From: Candidatus Acetatifactor stercoripullorum
Lineage (GTDB): Bacteria > Bacillota > Clostridia > Lachnospirales > Lachnospiraceae
Reading direction: 5' to 3'
DNA: 45,327 nucleotides
Assembly (NCBI GenBank): GCA_019114005.1
Contig: DXGH01000017.1
Location: forward strand, 1 to 45,327
Shown: piece by piece, positions 1 through 8,653 of the stretch
Layout of the letters: each line of letters starts with the position of its first letter
Numbering within the stretch: the stretch's first letter is position 1
Translations under genes and position numbers: made by a program
The notes under the pieces: generated by a model
What the model was told of the DNA's origin: nothing
The model's input: only the letters and a program-made list of their open reading frames with translations
Database searches by the model: none

Positions 1-132
1 GATATCAAGTTTATCCAACAGGTAATGGGCCATGCTGATTTTTCCACGACTATGGACATCTACACCCACATCACGCAGGAAAATATGGAGGAAAAAGCAG
101 CTACAATCAAGGGCAATTTGGTGCTGATGTGA
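1..132 (+). CDS. Tyrosine recombinase / integrase, C-terminal end (partial)
   Basis: The first 43 codons visible, read in frame 1 to a TGA stop, encode the end of a phage/ICE-type tyrosine recombinase. The stretch VMGHADFSTTMDIYTH is the classical box II: the Gly-His pair (GHA) and the catalytic tyrosine (IYTH) that attacks DNA. The N-terminus and the rest of the catalytic domain lie outside the window. The family catalyses site-specific integration and excision of prophages and integrative conjugative elements. An integrase gene at the edge of an element, followed within about 170 bp by the tail of a convergent housekeeping gene (lysS), is the usual layout at one attachment end. I infer that an integrated element lies to the left of the window. 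Confidence 0.85.
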   Translation, partial: DIKFIQQVMGHADFSTTMDIYTHITQENMEEKAATIKGNLVLM

Positions 133-143
133 AAATTACAAAA

Positions 144-180
144 AAGGGCAAATCCGCATAAAAAACACGGATTTGCCCTT
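144..180. terminator. Terminator between integrase and lysS
   Basis: A perfect 13-bp inverted repeat (AAGGGCAAATCCG / CGGATTTGCCCTT) surrounds an 11-base A-rich loop. On the minus strand it is followed by a run of T, so it fits a Rho-independent terminator for the lysS operon. On the plus strand it lies 11 bp after the integrase stop and is followed by CATTTT, so it may act in both directions. Confidence 0.75.
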
Positions 181-302
181 CATTTTGGCCCGTCTGATGC
201 CGTCTGATTTCAAGCAAAAGTTGTAGAAAAGTTGTAGTTGTAAGCCTTTTTTGCTACATCTTGTGCCGTCCGGTTTCGTCAGACACTATATATTGTGGAA
301 TT
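181..302. other. Candidate attachment / arm-site region of an integrated element
   Basis: There is no gene in this stretch between the integrase terminator and the lysS stop. It holds short direct repeats: GTCTGAT twice, 10 bp apart; TGCCGTCTGATTTC and a diverged TGCCGTCCGGTTTCGTC; and AAAGTTGTAG / AAAAGTTGTAG followed by TTGTAAG. Clustered short repeats next to an integrase gene are typical of arm-type integrase/excisionase binding sites and of the core crossover site. The exact core cannot be fixed without the other end of the element. Confidence 0.35.
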
Positions 303-1796
303 TTAGTCCAAAGGCTTCATCGTGGGGAACAGCAGCACATCCCTGATGGCCGGAGAATTTGTCAAAAGCATCACCAGTCTGTCAATGCCGTAGCCGATGC
401 CTCCCGTAGGCGGCATGCCGATCTCCAGCGCATTCATAAAGTCCTCGTCCGTGGTGTTTGCTTCCTCATCCCCGGCTGCCAAAGCAGCCTCCTGCGCCTG
501 AAAGCGCTCTCTCTGATCGATGGGGTCATTCAGCTCAGAGTAGGCGTTGCACATCTCCCGTCCGTAGATAAACAGCTCAAAACGCTCCACATAATCCGGC
601 TTGTCCGGCTTCCTCTTGGTAAGGGGAGAAACCTCCACGGGATGATCCATCACGAATACAGGCTGAATCAAGTGCCCCTCTGCAAATTCCTCAAAAAACA
701 AATTCAGAATATCACCCTTTGCATGACGCGCCTCATAATGAACGCCCTTCTCATCTGCGATCTTCTTTGCCGCCTCCGTATCGGGAATCTGGTCAAAATC
801 CACCCCGGCATATTTTTTCACCGCTTCCACCATGGTAATGCGCTCAAAGGGCTTTCCAAGATCGATCATTTCTTCCCCATAGGGAATCAGGGTGGTGCCG
901 CACACCTCCTGTGCCACATAGCGGAACATATTTTCCGTCAAATCCATCATGCCGTGATAATCCGTGTATGCCTGATAGAGCTCCATCAGGGTAAACTCCG
1001 GGTTATGCCTGGTGTCAAGTCCCTCATTGCGGAACACGCGCCCGATCTCAAAAACACGCTCCATTCCGCCCACAATCAGCCGCTTCAAATACAGCTCCAG
1101 AGAAATACGAAGCTTCACATCCTCATCCAGGGCATTGTAATGAGTTTCAAAGGGTCTTGCGGCCGCGCCCCCCGCATTGGACACCAGCATGGGAGTCTCC
1201 ACCTCAAGGAATCCCTGATTCTCCAGATAACGGCGGATGGCGCTGATAATCTTAGAGCGCTTTACAAAGGTATCCTTTACCTCGCTGTTCATAATCAAAT
1301 CCGTGTACCTCTGGCGGTAACGGATATCCGTATTAGTAAGACCATGAAATTTCTCAGGAAGTACCTGCAGGCTCTTGGAAAGCAGCGTCACCTGCGCGGC
1401 ATGAACGGAAATCTCTCCCGTCTTTGTCTTGAACACTTCCCCTTCAATACCTACAATATCTCCCACATCATATTTCTTAAAGTCCGCATAGGACTCCTCT
1501 CCGATGCTGTCGCGGGCCACATAGGACTGAATGTTCCCCGGCAAGTCCTGAATATTGCAAAAAGAGGCTTTGCCCATAACACGCTTGGACATAACACGGC
1601 CCGCAATGCGGACTGTTTTTCCCTCCAGTTCCTCAAAGTTTTCCTTGATATCTGTGCTGTGATGGGTCACATCATATTTGGTAATCTGAAACGGATCCTT
1701 GCCGGCTGCCTGAAGTGCCGCCAGCTTCTCTCTTCTTACCTTAAGCAGCTGGTTAATATCCTGCTCCTGCCCTCTTGGATTTTGTGCTTCTGCCAC
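303..1796 (-). CDS. lysS: Lysyl-tRNA synthetase (class II)
   Basis: Charges tRNA-Lys with lysine in the cytoplasm. The 497-aa length is normal for bacterial class II LysRS. An N-terminal OB-fold anticodon-binding domain (about residues 55-170, including [11 protein letters not shown]) is followed by the class II catalytic core. Motif 2 is represented by [15 protein letters not shown] and motif 3 by [13 protein letters not shown] near the C-terminus. The chosen start is GTG, preceded by AAGGAG with good spacing, and gives [12 protein letters not shown]. It is the last gene of the minus-strand operon, 31 bp after greA, and terminates at the hairpin shared with the integrase. Greek-key details aside, the assignment is secure. 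Confidence 0.97.
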   Translation of the reverse strand: MAEAQNPRGQEQDINQLLKVRREKLAALQAAGKDPFQITKYDVTHHSTDIKENFEELEGKTVRIAGRVMSKRVMGKASFCNIQDLPGNIQSYVARDSIGEESYADFKKYDVGDIVGIEGEVFKTKTGEISVHAAQVTLLSKSLQVLPEKFHGLTNTDIRYRQRYTDLIMNSEVKDTFVKRSKIISAIRRYLENQGFLEVETPMLVSNAGGAAARPFETHYNALDEDVKLRISLELYLKRLIVGGMERVFEIGRVFRNEGLDTRHNPEFTLMELYQAYTDYHGMMDLTENMFRYVAQEVCGTTLIPYGEEMIDLGKPFERITMVEAVKKYAGVDFDQIPDTEAAKKIADEKGVHYEARHAKGDILNLFFEEFAEGHLIQPVFVMDHPVEVSPLTKRKPDKPDYVERFELFIYGREMCNAYSELNDPIDQRERFQAQEAALAAGDEEANTTDEDFMNALEIGMPPTGGIGYGIDRLVMLLTNSPAIRDVLLFPTMKPLD

Positions 1797-1827
1797 GATT
1801 TTCTCTCCTTATCTGTTCTCGGCGGTA

Positions 1828-2310
1828 TCAGTTTCCTCTCTGGATTTCCAGAATTTTATAGGAAAATACCCCCGCCTGTGTCTCCACCTCCACGGTATCT
1901 CCGGTCTTGCGTCCAATCAACGCTTTTCCGACCGGGCTTTCATTGGATATTTTTCCCTTCAGGCTGTTCGCCTCCGTGGAGCCTACAATCTTGTATTCCA
2001 GCTCCTCGCTGTATTCCAGGTCAAGCAGCCTCACCTTACAGCCGATATTGATCTTATCCAGGTCTACCTCGTCCTCCAAAACCACCTCGGCATTTTTCAA
2101 AATCTTTTCCAGCTCCTCAATCCGCGCCTCAATGTCTCTTTGCTCGTCCTTTGCCGCGTCATACTCCGCATTCTCGGACAAATCCCCCTGTTCTCTAGCT
2201 TCCTTGATTTTCTGAGCCACCTCCTGGCGTCTTACCACCTTCAGATCATGTAGCTCATCCTCGTATTTTCTGAGGCCCTCGTAGGTCAAAATATTCTTCT
2301 TCTCCTGCAT
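1828..2310 (-). CDS. greA: Transcription elongation factor GreA
   Basis: GreA enters the secondary channel of RNA polymerase and stimulates cleavage of backtracked RNA, restarting stalled complexes. The 160-aa product has the two expected parts. The N-terminal antiparallel coiled coil (about residues 1-75) includes LTYEGLRKYEDELHDLK and the acidic tip region EAREQGDLSENAEYDAAKDEQ. The C-terminal FKBP-like domain (about 80-160) contains ISNESPVGKALIGRKTGDTVEV. I use the ATG at 2310 because AGGAAGG lies at correct spacing and gives the family length. The in-frame extension to 2394 would begin inside a strong promoter. greA and lysS adjacency is common in Clostridia. Confidence 0.96.
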   Translation of the reverse strand: MQEKKNILTYEGLRKYEDELHDLKVVRRQEVAQKIKEAREQGDLSENAEYDAAKDEQRDIEARIEELEKILKNAEVVLEDEVDLDKINIGCKVRLLDLEYSEELEYKIVGSTEANSLKGKISNESPVGKALIGRKTGDTVEVETQAGVFSYKILEIQRGN

Positions 2311-2373
2311 GACAAACACCTTCCTAATTTTGATTCTATCACGTAAAATAGTAAACTCCCAATTAACTTCCGT

Positions 2374-2402
2374 ATTATACCCATTTTTATCCACAGTGTC
2401 AA
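2374..2402 (-). promoter_or_regulatory. Sigma-A promoter of greA-lysS
   Basis: Perfect consensus elements are present on the minus strand: TTGACA (2397-2402), a 17-bp spacer, and TATAAT (2374-2379). The -35 box overlaps the stop codon of the upstream gene, so greA-lysS can be transcribed independently of the long operon. Confidence 0.85.
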
Positions 2403-3367
2403 GGCAATACAGGCTGTTTCCATTCCTTTTTCAGGGAAACATACCGGATTCCCAGATTCCGGCTTTCCATGCGTCTGCACTTTTCCTCCTGGGCGTCCAT
2501 GTCCAGCCAGATGCTCCCCTTTGCGATCTGTCCCGTGGGAATCTGCACCTCCCCGGAAAAATCCAAAATAGAGGAGGGTTCCCTGCATGCCACCCCGGCC
2601 CGTTTCAAGTTCTGCCCCGGTTCCAAAACCTGCACTGCTGCCGCCAGTCCGTATTCCTCATAAATGTCCTCCAAAAAGTCCTGAAGCGGTTCCCGGCAAC
2701 ACGCTTTCGGCAGAATCCATTTTAAGCTTTTCATTTTACAGGCATAGCGCCCAAGCAGCACGGGCAGCACGGGATCATATCCCAAAATTAAAAAATGAGG
2801 GTTCCCTGCATACTGCATCATATGCTCCACCCACTGGAGTTCCCGAAAGCCGTCAAATACCGGCACCCTCCAAAGCCTGCTCCAGATTTCCCCGGGAACA
2901 GAAGCCTGGCTCTGCCTGGGCTTTAACAGATGCTCCAGTGCTTCCTCGCAGGAAAAACAGCAGTCTTCCAAGGAAAGCTCTTCCCCCGCTGATCCAAGCA
3001 TTTCCAGCACCAGGCCAAGCTGTGCTTCCCAGTAACGCCGCCTTTTTTCGATTGCCTTCCTTCTTTTTTTCTCTCCAGGCATTTGAAAAAGCCGCTGATA
3101 CCAGGGTCTTTCTATAAAAGCCTCTTCCCTCTGCCTCAAAAGGGTCTCCTCCGCCTCCCAGCGCTTCACCAGCCCTCTGTCAAGTCCTGCGCGGATCAGC
3201 AGATAATCCTTTTGCTGCAGGCGGTACACCTGACAGGGCTTTGTAAGAAATTGTCCTTCCTCTGCATAGCTTTGTCCTCTGGCAGTATAAAAATAAATGA
3301 TCCTGTCCATGGCATAAATATATGCCGCAAAAAACTTTTGTATGCAAAAGACAGGCTGCCTTTCCAA
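2399..3367 (-). CDS. Uncharacterised protein between dusB and greA
   Basis: I do not recognise a domain in this protein of up to 322 aa. It looks soluble: no signal peptide or clear membrane helix, a basic and Arg/Lys-rich helical stretch (about residues 85-115, EKKRRKAIEKRRRYWEAQ), many cysteines (including DCCFSCEE), and a hydrophobic central segment (FLILGYDPVLPVLLGRYACK) that resembles a Rossmann-like strand-turn-helix. It starts 10 bp after the dusB stop, so it belongs to the operon. The start is uncertain: the longest form uses TTG at 3367 with only a weak AAAGAGA upstream, whereas an ATG at 3310 (MDRIIYFYTARGQ) would give 303 aa. Codon use matches its neighbours, arguing that it is a native core-genome gene rather than a recent arrival. 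Confidence 0.8.
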   Translation of the reverse strand: MERQPVFCIQKFFAAYIYAMDRIIYFYTARGQSYAEEGQFLTKPCQVYRLQQKDYLLIRAGLDRGLVKRWEAEETLLRQREEAFIERPWYQRLFQMPGEKKRRKAIEKRRRYWEAQLGLVLEMLGSAGEELSLEDCCFSCEEALEHLLKPRQSQASVPGEIWSRLWRVPVFDGFRELQWVEHMMQYAGNPHFLILGYDPVLPVLLGRYACKMKSLKWILPKACCREPLQDFLEDIYEEYGLAAAVQVLEPGQNLKRAGVACREPSSILDFSGEVQIPTGQIAKGSIWLDMDAQEEKCRRMESRNLGIRYVSLKKEWKQPVLP

Positions 3368-3377
3368 AGCAATCTCT

Positions 3378-4349
3378 TTAAGCGTCCGGAAAGATCTCTT
3401 CCACGCCCCGAATCAGCGCATCCATGCTTTCCAGCGTATTGATCATCTGGCGGAATCTGGCAGAATGGGGCATTCCCGCAGTATACCAGGACAAATGCTT
3501 TCGCATCTCCCTGACACCGGTGTATTCCCCCTTGTATTCCAGCTGCAGCCTGGCATGGCGAAGGATAAGCTCCCGCTTTTCTGCGTTGTCAGGCTTTTGG
3601 GGTATGGTTCCCGTCTCCAGATATTGTGATACCTCCCGGAAAATCCAGGGATTTCCCTGGGCGCCCCTGCCGATCATAACACCGTCGCAGCCGGTTTCTG
3701 AGAGCATCTGCTCTGCCGCAGCCGGAGAGTCCACATCTCCGTTTCCAATCACCGGAATGCTCACCGCCTCCTTCACCGCACGAATGATCTCCCAGTGGGC
3801 CCTGCCGCTGTAATACTGCTCTCTTGTCCTTGCATGCACCGCTATGGCAGCCACGCCGCAGGCCTCTGCGATTTTTGCCATCTCCACCGCGTTGATATGC
3901 TCCTTGTCAAAGCCCATTCTGATCTTTACCGTCACGGGCTTTTGCACCGCCTTAACCAGTCCCTCCAATATCTGCGCCGCCAGCTTAGGGTTTTTTAAAA
4001 GAGCGGAGCCCTCCCCGTTATTCACCACCTTCGGCACAGGACAGCCCATGTTAAAGTCCAGAATGGAAAAAGGCCTCTCCTCAATTTTTTTTGCCATTTC
4101 GCTTACAATCACCGGGTCGGACCCAAACAGCTGTAGGGAAACAGGCCTCTCCTTTGGGTGAATGTCAAGCAGCCGCTCTGTATTCTTATTGCCATAAAAA
4201 ATTGCCTTGGCGCTGACCATCTCCATGCACACAAGCCCCGCTCCCAGCTCATGGCACAGCAAGCGAAATGGCAGGTCTGAAACACCTGCCATGGGAGCCA
4301 GTAACACATTATTTTTTAATGTCACGCCGCCTATCCTAAGCGCGCTCAT
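3378..4349 (-). CDS. dusB: tRNA-dihydrouridine synthase, DusB type
   Basis: FMN-dependent enzyme that reduces specific uridines in tRNA to dihydrouridine. The 323-aa length is typical. The TIM-barrel start is visible as [14 protein letters not shown]. The catalytic-cysteine motif [20 protein letters not shown] is intact, and phosphate/FMN contacts are seen at IPVIGNGDV and [13 protein letters not shown]-terminal helical domain follows (about 250-320). The ATG start overlaps the coaX stop as ATGA, implying translational coupling. DusB versus another Dus paralogue is inferred from overall sequence style and from the common coaX/greA/lysS neighbourhood. Confidence 0.93.
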   Translation of the reverse strand: MSALRIGGVTLKNNVLLAPMAGVSDLPFRLLCHELGAGLVCMEMVSAKAIFYGNKNTERLLDIHPKERPVSLQLFGSDPVIVSEMAKKIEERPFSILDFNMGCPVPKVVNNGEGSALLKNPKLAAQILEGLVKAVQKPVTVKIRMGFDKEHINAVEMAKIAEACGVAAIAVHARTREQYYSGRAHWEIIRAVKEAVSIPVIGNGDVDSPAAAEQMLSETGCDGVMIGRGAQGNPWIFREVSQYLETGTIPQKPDNAEKRELILRHARLQLEYKGEYTGVREMRKHLSWYTAGMPHSARFRQMINTLESMDALIRGVEEIFPDA

Positions 4350-5122
4350 CTCTTTGTCCTGTTCTTCTCGTAAATGATCCGCAGGCCATCCAGGGTTAAG
4401 GCGCTGTCATAGATGTCAATGGCATCCGTTTCATCGGAGATAATTCTGCCCAGCCCTCCGGTGGCAACCACCTTCAGATTGTCCAGGCCGCTCTCCTCCT
4501 TCACCTTCTTGATGATGTACTCCGTCTGTCCGATCTGTCCGTACATCAATCCCGCCTGCATACTGCTTATGGTTTCCTGGGCCAGAATAGACTTGGGCTT
4601 TTTGATCTCGATATTGGGCAGCTTTGCCGTCTCCTTCCACAAAGCCTCCGAGCTGATGCGGATACCCGGCGCGGTAATGCCCGCCGCAAATTCTCCCTTT
4701 TCCGTGATCAGGTCATAGGTGGTAGCCGTCCCGAAATCCAGCACAAGCACCGGCCCGCCGTACTTCTCATAGGCTGCCACTGCATCCACCATACGATCCG
4801 CGCCGATGGCTCTTGGGTCCTCCGTCACAACCTTTATGCCTGTTTTTACACCGGGTCCCACAATCAGCGGCTTAGTTTTCGTATATCGGATCAAGGCGCT
4901 GGTTAAGGAGTGCATCACATCCGGCACAACGCTTGCAATGATGGAGCCCTCCAGCTTTAACGCGTCAATATCCCGGTTTTTCAAAAGCTGTGTAATGATC
5001 ACCCCGTACTCGTCCGAGGTTCTGGGCGTCTTGGTCATCATGCGGAAGGTTGCCTCCGCCGTCTCCCCGGCATACACTCCCAGCGTCATATTCGTATTTC
5101 CAACATCAATCACTAAAATCAT
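4346..5122 (-). CDS. coaX: Type III pantothenate kinase
   Basis: Phosphorylates pantothenate with ATP, the first step of coenzyme A synthesis. The 258-aa protein has the ASKHA-fold signatures of CoaX: the N-terminal phosphate loop [10 protein letters not shown] (residues 6-15), the GADR motif in [12 protein letters not shown], and [12 protein letters not shown], followed by a second phosphate motif GGLGR near the C-terminus. It is the biosynthetic type III enzyme insensitive to CoA feedback, usual in Clostridia. It lies 4 bp after the DUF6145 gene and overlaps dusB by 4 bp. Pairing with birA is common and puts two cofactor functions (CoA, biotin) together. Confidence 0.96.
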   Translation of the reverse strand: MILVIDVGNTNMTLGVYAGETAEATFRMMTKTPRTSDEYGVIITQLLKNRDIDALKLEGSIIASVVPDVMHSLTSALIRYTKTKPLIVGPGVKTGIKVVTEDPRAIGADRMVDAVAAYEKYGGPVLVLDFGTATTYDLITEKGEFAAGITAPGIRISSEALWKETAKLPNIEIKKPKSILAQETISSMQAGLMYGQIGQTEYIIKKVKEESGLDNLKVVATGGLGRIISDETDAIDIYDSALTLDGLRIIYEKNRTKR

Positions 5123-5126
5123 AGAA

Positions 5127-5486
5127 TTATCCCTGCTCCTCTTCTTTCAAAATCTGGGAAATATCTTCCTTCAAAATAAAAACCCTGTAATACAGGCTTA
5201 AGGATTCCAGCAGCTCCTGGCGCTTTCTGCGGATTTCCGAAACCAACAGCCCGCTGGAAATTTCATCGTAGTAAATATCATCCTCCTCCGCATTCGTCTC
5301 TAAAGACAGCGAGCCATCCTCCTCAAATACGATGGTGAAAATCCCCCCTACCTCCTCCGTAAACAAAACACAGATAATATGCAGCTCGTCCTTAATAGAG
5401 TCAGGAATGCCGTTAAAAGCCGGATTAAAATAATATTTCATATCATAGGCGTTGGCACCGCAAAGCACCACTCTCTTATCGTCCAT
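5127..5486 (-). CDS. DUF6145-like small protein
   Basis: A 119-aa acidic soluble protein of unknown function. It begins [20 protein letters not shown] after a clear GGAGG ribosome binding site. I believe it matches the family called DUF6145, from memory of proteins found in Lachnospiraceae at this same position between birA and coaX; I could not run a search. The visible features are a VVLCGANAY opening, a strand-rich middle ([23 protein letters not shown]), an acidic linker ([11 protein letters not shown]) and a C-terminal helical segment with Arg/Lys and Leu. There is no membrane segment, signal peptide or obvious catalytic motif. Spacing of 15 bp after birA and 4 bp before coaX places it firmly in the operon. 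Confidence 0.8.
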   Translation of the reverse strand: MDDKRVVLCGANAYDMKYYFNPAFNGIPDSIKDELHIICVLFTEEVGGIFTIVFEEDGSLSLETNAEEDDIYYDEISSGLLVSEIRRKRQELLESLSLYYRVFILKEDISQILKEEEQG

Positions 5487-5501
5487 TTCAGCCTCCGCAA
5501 T

Positions 5502-6509
5502 CTATACATAGCCATAAATGCCTCTGACGGACACCTCTCCCGCGTAAACCGCAGTCAAACCGCCCTCAGACCTCTCCACCAGAAGCTCTCCCGCGTCGTT
5601 GATCCCTCTTGCCACTCCCCGGTATTCTCCCTTTGGGTCCAATACGCAGACCTCCCTGTCACGGTTCACCAAAAGGGCATTGTACCTGTCCTTAAGTCCT
5701 TTCAAGCTCCCTGTTTCCACAAAGGCCTCATATTCCCGCTCGAATACCTCCATCACATTGGCCAAAAGTCCGCTTCTGGATATTTTTTGTTTCAGCTCTT
5801 CCTCCAAGGCTGCCGCCGTAGAGGCAATCTCCGGCCCAAAGTTCTGCTTTTTTACATTAACGCCGCAGCCGATGACCACATAATGAATATAATCCCGCTC
5901 GGCGCTCATCTCTGTCAAAATCCCACAAACCTTTTTCCCATGCACCACAATATCGTTAGGCCATTTGATGCCGATCTCCAGACCATCCGGCTCCTCTTTC
6001 CCCTGTCCGGATGCCGTTTTCTCAATTCCCCTGGCAATGGCATAGGCCATCACAAGGGTCAGCATGGAAGCGGTATCCGGAGAGAAATCCGGCTTCAAAA
6101 TCAACGTAAAGTAAAGATTGGTTCCCGCCGGGCTGCTCCAGTTCCTTCCCCGTCTGCCCCGTCCCTGTGTCTGCATATCCGCCACAATCAAGGCGCCATG
6201 GCAGGCCCCTTTCTCTGCATCCATTTTAGCCTGCAGATTGGTGGAGCCCAGACTGTCATAAAAGTAAACCGGCCTTCCCGCCCACCTTGTCCGAAGCCTT
6301 CCTGCAATTTCATTTCCGCTGTAGACCTCATCTGAATCCCGCAGAAGGTATCCTCTGTTTCTCACAGCCTCAATGAGATAACCCTCTTTTTTCAGCTGCT
6401 CCACAGCCTTCCAGACAGCCGTCCTGGACACGCCAAAGCGCTCACACAGCTCCTGTCCGGAAACATAATCCTCTCTGCCCCGCAGAAGCTCTAAAATTTC
6501 CTGCTTCAT
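5502..6509 (-). CDS. birA: Biotin-protein ligase / biotin operon repressor
   Basis: Attaches biotin to acceptor proteins such as the acetyl-CoA carboxylase carrier, via biotinyl-AMP. The 335-aa two-domain (group II) form carries an N-terminal winged helix (about residues 1-60, [23 protein letters not shown]), so it probably also represses biotin synthesis or uptake genes. The catalytic core shows [10 protein letters not shown], the biotin/ATP loop [20 protein letters not shown] and [19 protein letters not shown]-terminal SH3-like domain ends the protein. Its start codon overlaps the argF stop (ATGA), so translation is probably coupled to argF. Confidence 0.95.
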   Translation of the reverse strand: MKQEILELLRGREDYVSGQELCERFGVSRTAVWKAVEQLKKEGYLIEAVRNRGYLLRDSDEVYSGNEIAGRLRTRWAGRPVYFYDSLGSTNLQAKMDAEKGACHGALIVADMQTQGRGRRGRNWSSPAGTNLYFTLILKPDFSPDTASMLTLVMAYAIARGIEKTASGQGKEEPDGLEIGIKWPNDIVVHGKKVCGILTEMSAERDYIHYVVIGCGVNVKKQNFGPEIASTAAALEEELKQKISRSGLLANVMEVFEREYEAFVETGSLKGLKDRYNALLVNRDREVCVLDPKGEYRGVARGINDAGELLVERSEGGLTAVYAGEVSVRGIYGYV

Positions 6510-7489
6510 AGGGTTGCCGCCATAACAGCCTTGATGGTGTGCATACGGTTTTCAGCCTCCTCAAACACCAGGGAGTTTAAGGATTCAAACACCTCATCCG
6601 TCACCTCCATCTCAGTAATGCCAAATCGCTCTCCCATCTGGGCGCCGATTTTTGTCTTTAGATCGTGGAAGGCCGGCAGACAGTGCATAAATACGGCGTT
6701 TTCCCCGGCGTTCTCCATCACGCTTTTATTGACCTGATAAGGGGACAGCTCTCTGATTCTCTCTTCCCAGACCTGCTCCGGTTCACCCATGGAAACCCAT
6801 ACATCTGTATAAATCACATCCACATCCTTCGTTCCCAGTTTGACATCCTCTGTAAAGCGGATGCTGCCTCCCGTCTCCTTTGCTATAGCCTCACACTGGG
6901 ACGCAAGTTCTTTGGCCGGAAAATACTTTGCCGTGGTGCAGGCCGTAAAGTGCATTCCCATTTTTGCACAGGCCACCATAAGGGAATTTCCCATATTGTA
7001 GCGGGCATCCCCCATATAGGTAAGCCGGATTCCCTTCAGGTGTCCGAAATGCTCCCGTATGGTCAAAAGATCCGCCAGCATTTGGGTGGGATGAAATTCA
7101 TTGGTAAGCCCATTCCACACAGGCACCTTGGAATACCTGGCCAGTTCCTCTACAATTTCCTGCTCAAATCCGCGGTATTCAATTCCCTCGTACATGCCCG
7201 CCAGCACCCGGGCCGTATCCGCAATGCTTTCCTTTTTGCCAATCTGTGAGCCTGAAGGGTCCAGATACGTGGTTCCCATTCCCAGATCATGAGCTGCCAC
7301 CTCGAAGGCACACCGGGTGCGCGTGCTTGTTTTTTCAAAAATCAACGCCACATTTTTTCCTTTCAGGGTATCCACCGGGATTCCCTGTTTCTTCTTTTCC
7401 TTAAGCTCAGAAGCCAGGTCCAGAAGATAGTTGATTTCCTCCGGCGTAAAGTCAAGCAGTTTCAAAAAATCGCGCCCCTTTAAATTCAT
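6506..7489 (-). CDS. argF: Ornithine carbamoyltransferase
   Basis: Forms citrulline from ornithine and carbamoyl phosphate; the enzyme can serve arginine synthesis or, running in reverse, arginine deiminase catabolism. The 327-aa protein has all family motifs: the carbamoyl-phosphate loop STRTR (55-59), HPTQ (133-136), the ornithine-binding DVWVSMGE (about 229-236) and the catalytic-cysteine motif HCLP (269-272). The start ATG follows GGGAGGC. No other arginine gene is present in the window, so the anabolic or catabolic role cannot be decided here (argF versus arcB naming). It is the first gene of the long housekeeping operon. Confidence 0.95.
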   Translation of the reverse strand: MNLKGRDFLKLLDFTPEEINYLLDLASELKEKKKQGIPVDTLKGKNVALIFEKTSTRTRCAFEVAAHDLGMGTTYLDPSGSQIGKKESIADTARVLAGMYEGIEYRGFEQEIVEELARYSKVPVWNGLTNEFHPTQMLADLLTIREHFGHLKGIRLTYMGDARYNMGNSLMVACAKMGMHFTACTTAKYFPAKELASQCEAIAKETGGSIRFTEDVKLGTKDVDVIYTDVWVSMGEPEQVWEERIRELSPYQVNKSVMENAGENAVFMHCLPAFHDLKTKIGAQMGERFGITEMEVTDEVFESLNSLVFEEAENRMHTIKAVMAATL

Positions 7490-7524
7490 AAAGCATGCCT
7501 CCCTTAATTGTTATTCGTTTTTTT

Positions 7525-7553
7525 ATTCTATCACAGGATGTTTTTTTTCACAA
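7525..7553 (-). promoter_or_regulatory. Promoter of the argF-birA operon
   Basis: On the minus strand TTGTGA (7548-7553) and TAGAAT (7525-7530) are separated by 17 bp, about 30 bp upstream of the argF ribosome binding site. I see no ARG-box palindrome. Confidence 0.65.
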
Positions 7554-7565
7554 TGGCTTCTTTTC

Positions 7566-7616
7566 AAGGAAAAACCGCGCAGGCCTTCCCAATTACCGGA
7601 AAGCCAAACGCGGTTT
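7566..7616 (-). terminator. Terminator after the SPFH/NfeD genes
   Basis: Minus-strand stem AAACCGCG / CGCGGTTT with a partly paired interior (GGC-TTTCC / GGAAGGCC) followed by TTTTTCC. A second small perfect palindrome, GTGCGCC-TGC-GGCGCAC, sits at 7621-7637 between this terminator and the SPFH stop. Confidence 0.7.
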
Positions 7617-7650
7617 CTCAGTGCGCCTGCGGCGCACGTTCTATATGCTT

Positions 7651-8574
7651 TTAAGGCTGAATTTGGTTTGCGGTCTCCTTCCATGCAGATGCAAGGCTTG
7701 CAATGCCCTCCAGCTGTGCAGGAAGCAGAATGGTTGTGGCACGGCCGTCCGCAACCTTCTCAAAGGCTTCCAGGCTCTTCATCTTCAGCACCGCCTCGTC
7801 TGCGCCTGCCTCCTTCAGCATACGGATACCGTCTGCATTGGCCTGCTGTACCTTGAGAATTGCCTCCGCCTGGCCTTCTGCCTCGCGGATCATTTTTTCC
7901 TTCTCTGCCTCCGCCTTTAAAATAGCGGACTGCTTCTCCGCCTCGGCGCGAAGAATCGCAGACTCCTTTTCACCCTCTGCCACCAGAATACTGGCCTTCT
8001 TTTCGCCCTCTGCTCTGGTAACTGCCTCTCTTCTTTCTCTCTCCGCCTTCATCTGTTTTTCCATGGCGTTCTGAATCTCAGCGGGAGGGATGATATTTTT
8101 CAGCTCCACCCGGTTTACCTTGATGCCCCAGGGGTCTGTGGCAATGTCCAGTGCCGCTCTCATCTTCGTGTTGATGGTCTCTCTGGAGGTCAGGGTCTGA
8201 TCCAGCTCCAGATCACCAATAATATTCCGCAGAGTGGTGGCCGTGAGATTTTCAATGGCCATCATGGGATTCTCCACCCCGTAGGTAAACAGCTTGGGAT
8301 CCGTAATCTGATAAAATACAACCGTATCTATCCGCATGGTAACGTTATCCTTGGTGATTACCGGCTGTGGAGGGAAATCCGCAACCTGCTCCTTTAAGTT
8401 TACCTTCCTTGCCACCTTATCAATAAAAGGCACCTTCAGGTGAAAGCCCACTGACCAGGTTCCCTGGTAAGCGCCCAGACGCTCCACCACAAAGGCCTGT
8501 GCCTGAGGCACGATCTTGATACAGGATACCAAAATCAGCAAAATTAAAACCACCAGTACAATTAAAATAATCAT
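7651..8574 (-). CDS. SPFH/Band 7 (stomatin-like, QmcA/paraslipin type) membrane protein
   Basis: A 307-aa protein with one N-terminal membrane helix (residues 1-22, IILIVLVVLILLILVSCI). The SPFH domain follows (about 25-190, with VPQAQAFVVERLGAY and VTKDN-type strands), then a long Ala/Glu/Lys-rich coiled coil (about 170-250) made of repeated AEGEK/AEAEK units. SPFH proteins oligomerise in the membrane and scaffold detergent-resistant microdomains or modulate FtsH-type proteases. The downstream position relative to an NfeD-family gene is the classical SPFH-NfeD pairing. The start has a strong GGAGG ribosome binding site. Confidence 0.93.
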   Translation of the reverse strand: MIILIVLVVLILLILVSCIKIVPQAQAFVVERLGAYQGTWSVGFHLKVPFIDKVARKVNLKEQVADFPPQPVITKDNVTMRIDTVVFYQITDPKLFTYGVENPMMAIENLTATTLRNIIGDLELDQTLTSRETINTKMRAALDIATDPWGIKVNRVELKNIIPPAEIQNAMEKQMKAERERREAVTRAEGEKKASILVAEGEKESAILRAEAEKQSAILKAEAEKEKMIREAEGQAEAILKVQQANADGIRMLKEAGADEAVLKMKSLEAFEKVADGRATTILLPAQLEGIASLASAWKETANQIQP

Positions 8575-8653
8575 ATACTACCTCCTTCTGTGCCGTCAGG
8601 GTATCGGCACCCCCTTATACTTTCTTTTGTTTTGCTTTGAAAAATGCTCCGCC

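Noticed and set aside
261..2051. A 596-codon plus-strand open frame opposite lysS and greA
   Set aside because: It is a shadow of lysS and greA in the opposite direction; there is no ribosome binding site and the translation resembles no protein, whereas lysS is unmistakable.
2311..2394. N-terminal extension of greA
   Set aside because: It begins inside the TTGACA/TATAAT promoter and gives an atypical length; the ATG at 2310 has the ribosome binding site.
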